From Streptomyces sp. B3I8 (GTDB taxonomy: Bacteria; Actinomycetota; Actinomycetes; Streptomycetales; Streptomycetaceae), in NCBI RefSeq assembly GCF_030816915.1, contig NZ_JAUSYN010000002.1:6275501-6339500 (forward strand): a DNA stretch of 64,000 bases. The letters run 5' to 3'. This document shows, piece after piece, positions 43,241 to 52,877 of the stretch. Position numbers and translations under genes: made by a program. A model generated the notes under the pieces. It saw only the letters and a list, made by a program, of their open reading frames with translations, was not told where the DNA came from and ran no database searches. Each line of letters starts with the position of its first letter. Position 1 is the stretch's first letter.

Positions 43241-44670
43241 GCGAGGCCACGCTGCCGGGCGAACCGGGGGCGGACGCGGCCGGCCGTGCCGGGGGACCGG
43301 CCACCGCCGTCGTGGTCGGCGGCGGGCTCGCCGGCGTCACTGCCGCGCTCGCGCTCGCCGACGCCGGTGTCCGGGTCACCCTGCTGGAGGGCAGGCCCCG
43401 CCTCGGCGGGCTCGCCTTCTCCTTCCACCGCGGCGACCTCACCGTCGACAACGGCCAGCACGTCTATCTGCGCTGCTGCACCGCCTACCGCTGGTTCCTC
43501 GACCGCATCGACGCCGCCTCCCTCGCCCCGCTGCAGGACCGGCTCGAAGTACCCGTTGTCGACCCGCGGCGGAGACCGGGACGCAGACTCGGCACCCTGC
43601 GGCGCGACGCGCTGCCCGTGCCCCTGCACCTCGGACGCAGCCTCGCCACCTACCCGCACCTCTCGCTCACCGAGCGCGCGAAGGTGGGCAGGGCCGCCCT
43701 CGCCCTCCGTGCCCTGGACCTCGACGATCCCGCGCTGGACGAGCGGGACTTCGCCGGCTGGCTGGCCGAGCACGGCCAGTCGGAGCGCGCCGTCGAGGCA
43801 CTGTGGGACCTCGTGGGGGTCGCCACCCTCAACGCGGTGGCCAAGGACGCCTCCCTGGCGCTCGCCGCGATGGTGTTCAAGACCGGTCTGCTGTCCGACC
43901 CGGGAGCGGCCGACATCGGCTGGGCCCGCGTCCCGCTGGGCGAACTGCACGACACCCTGGCCCGCAAGGCGCTCGACTCCGCGGGCGTGCGTACCGAGGT
44001 CCGTACACGAGTCACCTCCCTCTCCCCCCACGGAAACGGACGCTGGAGCGTGTCGGTTCCCGGCGAGACCATCGTGGCCGACACCGTCGTCCTCGCCGTA
44101 CCCCAGCGCGAGGCCCACGCCCTGCTGCCCGAAGGGGCGCTCCAGGCCCCGGAGAGACTGCTGGAACTCGGCACCGCGCCCATCCTGAACATCCACGTCG
44201 TCTACGACCGCCGGGTGCTGACCCGGCCCTTCTTCGCCGCCCTCGGCTCCCCGGTGCAGTGGGTCTTCGACCGCACCGAGGCATCCGGGCTGCGTGAGGG
44301 CCAGTACCTGGCGCTGTCCCAGTCGGCCGCCCAGGACATCGTCGACGAACCCGTGGCGGTCCTGCGGGAGCGGTTCCTGCCCGAGCTGGAGCGGCTGCTG
44401 CCCGCCGCCCGCGACGCCCGCGTGCGCGACTTCTTCGTCACCCGCGAACGCACCGCCACCTTCGCCCCCGCCCCGGGCACCGCCCGGCTGCGTCCCGGCG
44501 CCCGCACCGACGCCCCCGGCCTCTACCTGGCCGGCGCGTGGACCGCCACCGGGTGGCCCGCGACCATGGAGGGCGCGGTCCGCAGCGGCGCCGCCGCCGC
44601 GGAAGCGGCGCTCGGCGCGCTCGGCCGGCCTCGCGACCACCTCCCCGCCCTGCACGAGGAGGCCGCATGA
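43237..44670 (+). CDS. hpnE: Hydroxysqualene dehydroxylase HpnE
   Basis: A 477-residue FAD amine-oxidase/phytoene-desaturase-fold protein. The dinucleotide motif is VVVGGGLAGVTAALALADAG. The FAD-binding end is GLYLAGAWTATGWPATMEGA. The DNGQHVYLRCCTAYRWFLDR stretch is typical of HpnE. It reduces hydroxysqualene to squalene. The ATG overlaps the small gene before it, and its TGA overlaps the next ATG at 44667. Confidence 0.92.
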   Translation: MSEATLPGEPGADAAGRAGGPATAVVVGGGLAGVTAALALADAGVRVTLLEGRPRLGGLAFSFHRGDLTVDNGQHVYLRCCTAYRWFLDRIDAASLAPLQDRLEVPVVDPRRRPGRRLGTLRRDALPVPLHLGRSLATYPHLSLTERAKVGRAALALRALDLDDPALDERDFAGWLAEHGQSERAVEALWDLVGVATLNAVAKDASLALAAMVFKTGLLSDPGAADIGWARVPLGELHDTLARKALDSAGVRTEVRTRVTSLSPHGNGRWSVSVPGETIVADTVVLAVPQREAHALLPEGALQAPERLLELGTAPILNIHVVYDRRVLTRPFFAALGSPVQWVFDRTEASGLREGQYLALSQSAAQDIVDEPVAVLRERFLPELERLLPAARDARVRDFFVTRERTATFAPAPGTARLRPGARTDAPGLYLAGAWTATGWPATMEGAVRSGAAAAEAALGALGRPRDHLPALHEEAA

Positions 44671-44729
44671 AAGCCGATCAGCGGGGTATCGCCACCCGCG
44701 CTCCCGGTAACGCGACAAGAGGAGAGACT

Positions 44730-45803
44730 GTGCCCACCGTGCCCCCGGCGTCCACGGCCGCGTCAGCGACCGAGGTGGACGTGACCGCGCTCCTGGAGCG
44801 CGGCCGCACCCTGGCCACCCCGGTACTCCGGGCGGCCGTCGACCGCTTGGCGCCGCCGATGGACACCGTCGCCGCCTACCACTTCGGCTGGATCGACGCC
44901 GCCGGCAACCCCGCCGACGGCGACGGCGGCAAAGCCGTGCGCCCCGCCCTCGCCCTGCTCTCCGCGCAGGCCGCCGGCGCTGCTCCCGAGGTCGGCGTCC
45001 CCGGCGCCGTCGCCGTCGAGCTGGTGCACAACTTCTCGCTGCTGCACGACGACCTGATGGACGGTGACGAACAACGCCGCCACCGCGACACGGTGTGGAA
45101 GGTACACGGCCCCGCCCAGGCGATCCTGGTCGGCGACGCCCTGTTCGCGCTGGCCAACGAGGTGCTGCTGGAGCTCGGCACGGCCGAGGCCGGCCGTGCC
45201 GCCCGCCGGCTCACCACCGCCACCCGCGCGCTGATCGACGGTCAGGCCCAGGACATCTCCTACGAGCACCGCGACCGCGTCAGCGTCGAGGAGTGCCTGG
45301 AGATGGAGGGCAACAAGACCGGCGCCCTGCTCGCCTGCGCCAGCTCCATCGGCGCGGTCCTCGGCGGCGCCGACGACGCGACGGCCGACACGCTGGAGAC
45401 CTACGGCCACCACCTCGGCCTGGCCTTCCAGGCCGTCGACGACCTCCTCGGCATCTGGGGCGACCCGGACGCCACCGGCAAGCAGGCCTGGAGCGATCTG
45501 CGCCAGCGCAAGAAGTCCCTGCCGGTCGTCGCCGCGCTCGCCGCCGGCGGGCCCGCCTCCGAGCGGCTCGGCGAGATCCTCGCCGAGGACGCCAAGAGCA
45601 GCGACTTCGAGAACTTCTCCGAGGAGGAGTTCGCCGCGCGCGCCGCGCTGATCGAGGAGGCCGGCGGCCGCGAGTGGACCGCCGGGGAGGCCCGCCGCCA
45701 GCACGAGGTGGCGGTGCGGGCCCTGGACTCGGTCCGGATGCCGGACCAGGTGCGGGCGCAACTCGTCGCGCTCGCCGACTTCGTCGTCGTACGGAAGAGA
45801 TGA
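44730..45803 (+). CDS. Polyprenyl (farnesyl) diphosphate synthase
   Basis: 357 residues from the GTG at 44730. The first Asp-rich motif is LLHDDLMDGD and the second AFQAVDDLLGIWGDP; the KAVRPALALLSAQ and QDISYEHRD boxes are present. It should make the C15 (or longer) prenyl-PP that feeds HpnD. Start choice: an ATG at 44667 overlaps the hpnE stop (ATGA) and is in frame, but GAGGAG at 44719-44724 sits six bases before the GTG, so that start is preferred; both may be used. Product chain length cannot be read from the sequence. Confidence 0.88.
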   Translation: MPTVPPASTAASATEVDVTALLERGRTLATPVLRAAVDRLAPPMDTVAAYHFGWIDAAGNPADGDGGKAVRPALALLSAQAAGAAPEVGVPGAVAVELVHNFSLLHDDLMDGDEQRRHRDTVWKVHGPAQAILVGDALFALANEVLLELGTAEAGRAARRLTTATRALIDGQAQDISYEHRDRVSVEECLEMEGNKTGALLACASSIGAVLGGADDATADTLETYGHHLGLAFQAVDDLLGIWGDPDATGKQAWSDLRQRKKSLPVVAALAAGGPASERLGEILAEDAKSSDFENFSEEEFAARAALIEEAGGREWTAGEARRQHEVAVRALDSVRMPDQVRAQLVALADFVVVRKR

Positions 45804-45905
45804 TCACTATCGGTTCCACACACCTCGCGTAGTCGCCGGCCGGTGCCGCGAGCACCGGTCGACGGCGGACCCAGCAGAGACACACCACTGCACGAAGGGG
45901 AAGCC

Positions 45906-48062
45906 ATGACAGCGACGACCGACGGAAGTACCGGGGCGCTCCCGCCCCGCGCTGCCTCGGCCAGCGAAAGCACCATCCGCACCACGAGCACGACCGGCAC
46001 CACGAGCAGGACCGGCACCACTGGTACGACCGGCACCACTGGTACGACCGGCAAGACCGGAACCACGAGCACGACCGGCACGGCCTCCCGCACCGCCGGC
46101 GCGACGGGCGGTGCCCCCGCGGCGGCCGGCAACCGCGACGCCGCCACGCGCGCCATGCTGCGCGCCACCGACTTCCTCCTCGCCCGCCAGGACGCCCAGG
46201 GCTGGTGGAAGGGCGACCTGGAGACCAACGTCACCATGGACGCCGAGGACCTGCTGCTCCGCCAGTTCCTGGGCATCCGCGACGACCGCACCACCCAGGC
46301 GTCCGCCCTCTTCATCCGTGGTGAACAGCGTGAGGACGGCACCTGGGCCACCTTCCACGGCGGTCCCGCCGAACTGTCCACCACCATCGAGGCCTACGTC
46401 GCGCTCAGACTGGCCGGCGACGCCCCGGACGCCCCGCACATGGCGAAGGCGGCCGCCTGGGTCCGTGCCCGGGGCGGCATCGCCTCGGCCCGCGTCTTCA
46501 CCCGGATCTGGCTCGCCCTGTTCGGCTGGTGGAAATGGGAGGATCTGCCCGAACTTCCCCCGGAGCTCATTTACTTCCCCACTTGGTTCCCGCTCAACAT
46601 TTATGACTTCGGCTGCTGGGCGCGGCAGACGATCGTGCCCCTGACCATCGTCTCCGCCAAGCGCCCGGTGCGTCCGGCGCCCTTCTCCCTGGACGAACTG
46701 CACGTCGACCCCGACCGGCCCAACCCGCCGCGGCCCCTCGCCCCCCTGGGCACCTGGGACGGCGCCTTCCAGCGACTGGACAGGGCGATGCACCGCGTCC
46801 GCAGGGTGGTGCCGCGCCGACTGCGCCGCGCCGCCATGAACAGCGCCGCCCGGTGGATCGTCGAGCGGCAGGAGAACGACGGCTGCTGGGGCGGCATCCA
46901 GCCGCCCGCCGTCTATTCCGTCATCGCCCTTTATCTGCTCGGTTACGACCTCGAACACCCCGTGATGCGCGCGGGCCTTGAGTCGCTGGACCGTTTCGCC
47001 GTGTGGCGCGAGGACGGCGCCCGGATGATCGAGGCCTGCCAGTCCCCGGTGTGGGACACCTGCCTGGCCACCATCGCCCTCGCCGACGCCGGACTGCCCG
47101 CCGATCACCCGCAGTTGGTGAAGGCGGCCGACTGGATGCTCGGCGAGCAGGTCGTGCGTCCCGGCGACTGGTCGGTGCGCCGGCCCGGACTGCCGCCCGG
47201 CGGCTGGGCGTTCGAGTTCCACAACGACAACTATCCCGACACCGACGACACCGCCGAGGTCGTCCTCGCCCTGCGCCGGGTCGCCCACCACGACCCCGAG
47301 CGGATGGAACGGGCCATCGGCCGCGGGGTCGCCTGGAACCTCGGGATGCAGTCGAAGAACGGCGCGTGGGGCGCGTTCGACGTCGACAACACCAGCAGGT
47401 TCCCCAACCGGCTGCCGTTCTGCGACTTCGGTGAGGTCATCGACCCGCCGTCCGCCGACGTCACCGCGCACGTGGTGGAGATGCTCGCGGTCGAGGGCCT
47501 CGCCCACGACCCGCGCACCCGCCGCGGCATCGAGTGGCTGCTCGCCGAACAGGAGGAGAACGGCTCCTGGTTCGGCCGCTGGGGCGTCAACTACGTCTAC
47601 GGCACCGGGTCGGTGGTGCCCGCGCTGGCCGCCGCCGGACTGCCCGCCTCCCACCCCGCCATCCGCCGCGCGGTGGCCTGGCTGGAGTCCGTGCAGAACG
47701 ACGACGGCGGCTGGGGCGAGGACCTGCGCTCCTACCACGAGTCCGCCGAGTGGAGCGGCCGCGGCGAGTCCACCGCCTCCCAGACCGCCTGGGCGCTGAT
47801 GGCGTTGCTCGCGGCCGGGGAGCAGGACTCCAGGGCCGTCGAGCGGGGCATCGCCTGGCTGGCCGCCACCCAGCGCGAGGACGGCTCCTGGGACGAGCCC
47901 CAGTTCACGGGGACCGGCTTCCCCTGGGACTTCTCCATCAACTACCACCTCTACCGGCAGGTCTTCCCGCTGACCGCGCTCGGCCGGTACGTCCACGGCG
48001 AGCCCTTCAGCAAGCTCACCGGTTCCACCGGCGGGACCCCCGCCAGGACCGAGGCGCGCTGA
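45906..48062 (+). CDS. shc: Squalene-hopene cyclase
   Basis: A 718-residue class II triterpene cyclase turning squalene into hopene. The protonating DXDD motif is Asp445-Thr-Asp447-Asp448 (PDTDDTAEV). Many QW repeats are visible: ARQDAQGWW, QREDGTWATF, QENDGCWGG, QSKNGAWGAFD, QEENGSWFGRWG, QNDDGGWGED and QREDGSWDE. The enzyme is a monotopic membrane protein. It has an unusual N-terminal extension of ~70 residues, made mostly of Thr-Gly-Thr repeats coded by an 18-bp tandem DNA repeat. The ATG at 45906 has GAAGGGG upstream. Its end overlaps hpnG by one base. Confidence 0.95.
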   Translation: MTATTDGSTGALPPRAASASESTIRTTSTTGTTSRTGTTGTTGTTGTTGKTGTTSTTGTASRTAGATGGAPAAAGNRDAATRAMLRATDFLLARQDAQGWWKGDLETNVTMDAEDLLLRQFLGIRDDRTTQASALFIRGEQREDGTWATFHGGPAELSTTIEAYVALRLAGDAPDAPHMAKAAAWVRARGGIASARVFTRIWLALFGWWKWEDLPELPPELIYFPTWFPLNIYDFGCWARQTIVPLTIVSAKRPVRPAPFSLDELHVDPDRPNPPRPLAPLGTWDGAFQRLDRAMHRVRRVVPRRLRRAAMNSAARWIVERQENDGCWGGIQPPAVYSVIALYLLGYDLEHPVMRAGLESLDRFAVWREDGARMIEACQSPVWDTCLATIALADAGLPADHPQLVKAADWMLGEQVVRPGDWSVRRPGLPPGGWAFEFHNDNYPDTDDTAEVVLALRRVAHHDPERMERAIGRGVAWNLGMQSKNGAWGAFDVDNTSRFPNRLPFCDFGEVIDPPSADVTAHVVEMLAVEGLAHDPRTRRGIEWLLAEQEENGSWFGRWGVNYVYGTGSVVPALAAAGLPASHPAIRRAVAWLESVQNDDGGWGEDLRSYHESAEWSGRGESTASQTAWALMALLAAGEQDSRAVERGIAWLAATQREDGSWDEPQFTGTGFPWDFSINYHLYRQVFPLTALGRYVHGEPFSKLTGSTGGTPARTEAR
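45981..46085 (+). repeat. 18-bp coding tandem repeat in the 5' end of shc
   Basis: Two exact copies of ACCGGCACCACTGGTACG (46011-46028, 46029-46046) are flanked by diverged copies of ACCACGAGCACGACCGGC. It encodes Thr/Gly-rich sequence before the cyclase domain and keeps frame (18 = 6 codons). It could vary in copy number between strains. Confidence 0.8.
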
Positions 48063-48703
48063 TGACCACCCGGCCCGCCCCCACCCCGCTGCTCGTCGCC
48101 TGCGCGCTCGGCATCGAGCGCCTCGCGCTGCGCAGCGGCCGCCCCGGCACCGGGGGCGGGCCGGTCACCGTACTGCGCACCGGCATGGGCCCCCAGGCTG
48201 CCGAACGCGCGGTCACCCGGATGCTCGCCACCCCGGCGTTCACCGACGCCGCGGTGCTGGCCACCGGGTTCTGCGCGGGACTCGCGCCCGGCATGCACCC
48301 CGGCGACCTCGTCGTCGCCGAGGAGACCCGGGACCCACGCGGAATCACCCCCTGCGTCGGCACCGAACTGCTGGTCAAGGAGCTGGTACGGGCCCTGCCC
48401 GGCCGTACCGTGCACACCGGCCCGCTCACCGGTTCCGACCACGTCGTGCGCGGCCACGAACGCGCCGACCTGCTGGCGACCGGCGCACTCGCGGTGGACA
48501 TGGAGTCCGCCGCGACGCTCCACAGCGCCGTGCGCACGGGCGCGCGCCCGGTTGCGGCCGTCCGAGTGGTCGTGGACGCTCCAGAACATGAACTCGTCCG
48601 AATCGGCACGGTGCGCGGTGGAATATCTGCTTTCCGCGTCCTTCGTGCCGTGCTTCCCGCATTTTTCGAATGGCACCGATCCTTGCTGCTCCCCCGGAGG
48701 TGA
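48062..48703 (+). CDS. hpnG: HpnG: phosphorylase removing adenine from adenosylhopane
   Basis: A 213-residue nucleoside phosphorylase-like protein. The AVLATGFCAGLAPGMHPGDL loop and the AVDMESAATLHSAV motif, with its ribose-binding Glu, are typical of the nucleosidase/phosphorylase fold. It would convert adenosylhopane to phosphoribosylhopane or ribosylhopane on the way to bacteriohopanetetrol. The ATG overlaps the shc stop (TGATG). Confidence 0.88.
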   Translation: MTTRPAPTPLLVACALGIERLALRSGRPGTGGGPVTVLRTGMGPQAAERAVTRMLATPAFTDAAVLATGFCAGLAPGMHPGDLVVAEETRDPRGITPCVGTELLVKELVRALPGRTVHTGPLTGSDHVVRGHERADLLATGALAVDMESAATLHSAVRTGARPVAAVRVVVDAPEHELVRIGTVRGGISAFRVLRAVLPAFFEWHRSLLLPRR

Positions 48704-48708
48704 GCCCG

Positions 48709-49752
48709 ATGGCCATGCCGTTGCGCCAGTCCATCAAGGTCGCTACGTATCTGGCTGAACAGAAGCTCCGCAAGCGGGACAAGTTTCCGCTCATCGTGGA
48801 GCTCGAACCCCTCTACGCCTGCAATCTGAAGTGCGAGGGCTGCGGCAAGATCCAGCACCCGGCCGGGGTGCTCAAGCAACGCATGCCGGTGGCCCAGGCC
48901 GTCGGCGCGGTGCTGGAATCCGGTGCGCCGATGGTGTCGATCGCCGGCGGCGAGCCGCTGATGCACCCCCAGATCGACGAGATCGTGCGACAGCTCGTGG
49001 CGAAGCGGAAGTACGTCTTCCTGTGCACCAACGCCATGCTGCTGCGCAAGAAGATGGACAAGTTCAAGCCCTCCCCCTACTTCGCGTTCACCGTGCACAT
49101 CGACGGCCTGCGCGAGCGTCACGACGAGTCCGTGGCCAAGGAGGGCGTGTTCGACGAGGCCGTTGAGGCGATCAAGGAGGCCAAGCGGCGCGGCTTCCGG
49201 GTCACCACCAACTCCACCTTCTTCAACACCGACACCCCGCAGACCATCATCGAGGTGCTCAACTACCTCAACGACGACCTCAAGGTCGACGAGATGATGA
49301 TCTCGCCCGCCTACGCCTACGAGAAGGCGCCCGACCAGGACCACTTCCTGGGCGTCGAGCAGACCCGCGAGCTGTTCCGGAAGTCCTTCGCGGGCGGCAA
49401 CCGCCGCAAGTGGCGGCTCAACCACTCGCCCCTGTTCCTCGACTTCCTCGAGGGCAAGGTCGACTTCCCGTGCACCGCCTGGGCGATCCCCAACTACTCG
49501 CTCTTCGGCTGGCAGCGCCCCTGCTACCTGATGGCGGACGGCTACGTCCCGACGTACCGCGAGCTGATCGAGAAGACCGACTGGGACAAGTACGGCCGCG
49601 GCAAGGACCCGCGCTGCGACAACTGCATGGCGCACTGCGGCTACGAGCCGACCGCCGTGATGGCCACCATGGGCTCGCTCAAGGAGTCCCTGCGCGCCAT
49701 GCGCGAGACGGTCGCCGGGAACGCCGCGGCGAACGCGGGAAGCGGCAGGTGA
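48709..49752 (+). CDS. hpnH: HpnH: radical-SAM adenosyl-hopane transferase
   Basis: 347 residues from the ATG at 48709. The radical SAM cluster Cys residues are in [11 protein letters not shown] (CxxxCxxC). The SAM-binding [12 protein letters not shown] and [13 protein letters not shown] boxes are present. A C-terminal domain with additional Cys ([16 protein letters not shown]) is as expected for HpnH. It adds 5'-deoxyadenosine to diploptene to give adenosylhopane. GGAGGTGA supplies both the hpnG stop and a strong ribosome-binding site seven bases before 48709, which decides the start over the upstream ATG at 48670. Confidence 0.95.
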   Translation: MAMPLRQSIKVATYLAEQKLRKRDKFPLIVELEPLYACNLKCEGCGKIQHPAGVLKQRMPVAQAVGAVLESGAPMVSIAGGEPLMHPQIDEIVRQLVAKRKYVFLCTNAMLLRKKMDKFKPSPYFAFTVHIDGLRERHDESVAKEGVFDEAVEAIKEAKRRGFRVTTNSTFFNTDTPQTIIEVLNYLNDDLKVDEMMISPAYAYEKAPDQDHFLGVEQTRELFRKSFAGGNRRKWRLNHSPLFLDFLEGKVDFPCTAWAIPNYSLFGWQRPCYLMADGYVPTYRELIEKTDWDKYGRGKDPRCDNCMAHCGYEPTAVMATMGSLKESLRAMRETVAGNAAANAGSGR

Positions 49753-49756
49753 GGCC

Positions 49757-50914
49757 ATGACCGCCGTTTCCCTGGGCCTGCCCGGGGTGCCCGCACGCCC
49801 GGTGGCACCGCGCCGGAACAGCCGGCGGATCCAGGTCGGATCCGTGCCGGTCGGCGGCGGTGCCCCGGTGTCGGTGCAGTCGATGACGACGACCCGGACC
49901 TCCGACATCGGTGCCACGTTGCAGCAGATCGCGGAGCTGACCGCGTCGGGCTGTCAGATCGTGCGGGTGGCGTGTCCGACGCAGGACGACGCGGACGCGC
50001 TGGCGACGATCGCGCGGAAGTCGCAGATCCCGGTGATCGCGGACATCCATTTCCAGCCGAAGTACGTGTTCGCCGCGATCGAGGCCGGGTGTGCGGCGGT
50101 GCGGGTGAATCCGGGCAACATCAAGCAGTTCGACGACAAGGTGCGGGAGATCGCGAGGGCGGCCAGGGATCACGGCACGCCGATCCGTATCGGGGTGAAC
50201 GCGGGTTCGCTGGACCGTCGTCTGCTGCGGAAGTACGGCAGGGCGACGCCGGAGGCCCTCGTCGAGTCGGCGCTGTGGGAGGCGTCGCTGTTCGAGGAGC
50301 ACGGCTTCCGGGACATCAAGATCTCGGTCAAGCACAACGACCCGGTCGTGATGATCGAGGCGTACCGGCAGCTCGCTCAGGCGTGCGAGTACCCGCTGCA
50401 CCTCGGGGTGACGGAGGCGGGGCCGGCGTTCCAGGGGACGATCAAGTCGGCGGTCGCGTTCGGTGCGCTGCTCTCGCAGGGCATCGGTGACACCATCCGC
50501 GTCTCGCTGTCGGCTCCGCCGGCGGAGGAGGTGAAGGTCGGGTTGCAGATCCTGGAGTCCCTCGGCCTGAAGGAGCGCGGTCTGGAGATCGTGTCCTGCC
50601 CGTCCTGCGGTCGCGCGCAGGTGGATGTGTACAAGCTGGCCGAGGAGGTCACCGCCGGGCTGGAGGGCATGGAGGTGCCGCTGCGGGTGGCGGTGATGGG
50701 CTGTGTCGTCAACGGTCCCGGTGAGGCCCGCGAGGCCGACCTCGGCGTGGCCTCCGGCAACGGCAAGGGACAGATCTTCGTCAAGGGCGAGGTCATCAAG
50801 ACCGTCCCGGAGTCGAAGATCGTGGAGACCCTCATCGACGAGGCCATGAAGATCGCGGAGCAGATGGAGAAGGACGGCACCGGTTCGGGGGAGCCCGCCG
50901 TCACCGTGAGCTGA
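49757..50914 (+). CDS. ispG: 4-hydroxy-3-methylbut-2-enyl diphosphate synthase IspG (GcpE)
   Basis: A 385-residue iron-sulfur enzyme of the MEP pathway. The TIM-barrel start is [20 protein letters not shown]. The cluster ligands are in SCPSCGRAQ and [11 protein letters not shown]. It supplies HMBPP for the prenyl synthase in the same operon. Third-position bases lean to G and T (GCG, GTG, TGT) much more than in hpnH before it and dxs after it. It could be a duplicate of a housekeeping copy elsewhere in the chromosome. The ATG at 49757 is four bases after the hpnH stop. Confidence 0.95.
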   Translation: MTAVSLGLPGVPARPVAPRRNSRRIQVGSVPVGGGAPVSVQSMTTTRTSDIGATLQQIAELTASGCQIVRVACPTQDDADALATIARKSQIPVIADIHFQPKYVFAAIEAGCAAVRVNPGNIKQFDDKVREIARAARDHGTPIRIGVNAGSLDRRLLRKYGRATPEALVESALWEASLFEEHGFRDIKISVKHNDPVVMIEAYRQLAQACEYPLHLGVTEAGPAFQGTIKSAVAFGALLSQGIGDTIRVSLSAPPAEEVKVGLQILESLGLKERGLEIVSCPSCGRAQVDVYKLAEEVTAGLEGMEVPLRVAVMGCVVNGPGEAREADLGVASGNGKGQIFVKGEVIKTVPESKIVETLIDEAMKIAEQMEKDGTGSGEPAVTVS

Positions 50915-50942
50915 GCAGCACGGACCGAGAGGGGGCTTGACC

Positions 50943-52877
50943 GTGACCAGACTGGAGAACATCCGGGGACCACGCGACCTGAAGGCGCTGTCCGAGGCGG
51001 AACTCGGTGAACTGTCGGAAGAGATCCGGCAGTTCCTCATCCACGCGGTCGCCAGGACCGGCGGACACCTGGGGCCCAATCTGGGCGTGGTGGAACTGAC
51101 CATCGCGCTCCACCGGGTCTTCGAGTCGCCGGTCGACCGCATCCTGTGGGACACCGGACACCAGAGCTATGTGCACAAACTCCTGACGGGACGTCAGGAC
51201 TTCTCCAAGCTGCGCGGCAAGGGCGGACTGTCCGGCTACCCCTCGCGCGAGGAGTCCGAGCACGACGTCATCGAGAACAGCCACGCCTCCACCGCGCTCG
51301 GCTGGGCCGACGGCCTCGCCAAGGCCCACGAGGTGCGCGGCGAGGAGGGGCACGTCGTCGCCGTCATCGGCGACGGGGCGCTCACCGGCGGCATGGCCTG
51401 GGAGGCGCTGAACAACATCGCCGCCGCCAAGGACCGTCCGCTGATCGTCGTCGTCAACGACAACGAACGCTCCTACGCGCCCACCATCGGCGGCCTCGCC
51501 AACCATCTGGCCACCCTGCGCACCACCGACGGCTACGAGAAGGCGCTCGCCTGGGGCAAGGGGATGCTCCAGCGCACCCCCGTCGTCGGCAACACCGTCT
51601 ACGAGGCGCTGCACGGCGCGAAGAAGGGATTCAAGGACGCCTTCGCCCCGCAGGGGATGTTCGAGGACCTGGGCCTGAAGTACGTCGGCCCCATCGACGG
51701 ACACGACATCGGCGCCGTCGAGTCCGCGCTGCGCCGCGCGAAACGCTTCCACGGCCCCGTCCTCGTGCACTGCCTCACCGAGAAGGGCCGCGGCTACGAA
51801 CCCGCCCTCGCCCACGAGGAGGACCACTTCCACACCGTCGGCGCCATGGACCCGCTCACCTGCGCGCCTCTCGCCCCGGCCGGCGGCCCGTCGTGGACCT
51901 CGGTGTTCGGCGAGGAGATCGTGGCGATCGGCGAGGAGCGCGAGGACGTGGTCGCCCTCACGGCGGCCATGCTGCACCCGGTGGGGCTGGCGAAGTTCGC
52001 CGAACGCTTCCCCGACCGGGTGTGGGACGTCGGCATCGCCGAGCAGCACGCCGCCGTCAGCGCGGCCGGGCTCGCCACCGGCGGACTGCACCCCGTCGTC
52101 GCCGTCTACGCCACCTTTCTCAACCGCGCCTTCGACCAGCTCCTGATGGACGTCGCCCTGCACAGGTGCGGCGTGACGTTCGTCCTGGACCGGGCAGGCG
52201 TCACCGGCGTCGACGGGCCCTCGCACAACGGCATGTGGGACATGTCGGTGCTCCAGGTCGTCCCCGGGCTGCGGATCGCCGCCCCGCGCGACGCCGACCA
52301 GCTCCGGGCCGAACTGCGCGAGGCCGTCGCCGTGGACGACGCGCCGACATTGGTCCGCTTCCCCAAGGAGTCGGTCGGACCCGCGATCCCGGCCCTGGAC
52401 CGGGTCGGCGGCATGGACGTGCTGCACCGCGCGGAGGACCCCGAGGTACTCCTCGTCGCCGTCGGAGTGATGGCGCCCGTCTGCCTCCACGCCGCCGAGC
52501 TCCTGGAAGCCCGCGGCATCCGCTGCACCGTCGTCGACCCGCGCTGGGTCAAACCGGTCGACCCCGCGCTGCCCGGGCTCGCCGCCCGGCACCGCCTGGT
52601 CGCCGTCGTCGAGGACAACAGCCGGGCCGCGGGGGTCGGTTCCGCCGTCGCGCTCGCCCTCGGCGACGCCGACGTGGACGTGCCCCTGCGCCGCTTCGGC
52701 ATCCCGGAGCAGTTCCTCCCGCACGCCAAGCGGGGCGAGGTGCTCGCCGACATCGGGCTGACGCCCGTCGAGATCGCGGGCCGGATCAGCGGGTGTCTCG
52801 CCACCGGCACGGCCGGCGCCCTGCCGGGACAGGACACACCGGCACACGTGAAGACGTCCGAGGAGAACCACGTATGA
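50943..52877 (+). CDS. dxs: 1-deoxy-D-xylulose-5-phosphate synthase
   Basis: A 644-residue transketolase-like enzyme, first step of the MEP pathway. The TDP motif is [20 protein letters not shown], ending in the [17 protein letters not shown] box. The [20 protein letters not shown] start and the [20 protein letters not shown] (Glu of the pyrimidine domain) are normal. The GTG at 50943 follows GGGGG at seven bases; the TTG at 50937 is too close. Its presence in the hopanoid operon suggests dedicated precursor supply. Confidence 0.95.
   Translation: MTRLENIRGPRDLKALSEAELGELSEEIRQFLIHAVARTGGHLGPNLGVVELTIALHRVFESPVDRILWDTGHQSYVHKLLTGRQDFSKLRGKGGLSGYPSREESEHDVIENSHASTALGWADGLAKAHEVRGEEGHVVAVIGDGALTGGMAWEALNNIAAAKDRPLIVVVNDNERSYAPTIGGLANHLATLRTTDGYEKALAWGKGMLQRTPVVGNTVYEALHGAKKGFKDAFAPQGMFEDLGLKYVGPIDGHDIGAVESALRRAKRFHGPVLVHCLTEKGRGYEPALAHEEDHFHTVGAMDPLTCAPLAPAGGPSWTSVFGEEIVAIGEEREDVVALTAAMLHPVGLAKFAERFPDRVWDVGIAEQHAAVSAAGLATGGLHPVVAVYATFLNRAFDQLLMDVALHRCGVTFVLDRAGVTGVDGPSHNGMWDMSVLQVVPGLRIAAPRDADQLRAELREAVAVDDAPTLVRFPKESVGPAIPALDRVGGMDVLHRAEDPEVLLVAVGVMAPVCLHAAELLEARGIRCTVVDPRWVKPVDPALPGLAARHRLVAVVEDNSRAAGVGSAVALALGDADVDVPLRRFGIPEQFLPHAKRGEVLADIGLTPVEIAGRISGCLATGTAGALPGQDTPAHVKTSEENHV

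Noticed and set aside
44538..44730. Upstream extension of the prenyl synthase into hpnE
   Set aside because: The frame overlaps the hpnE coding end; the strong GAGGAG site supports the GTG at 44730.
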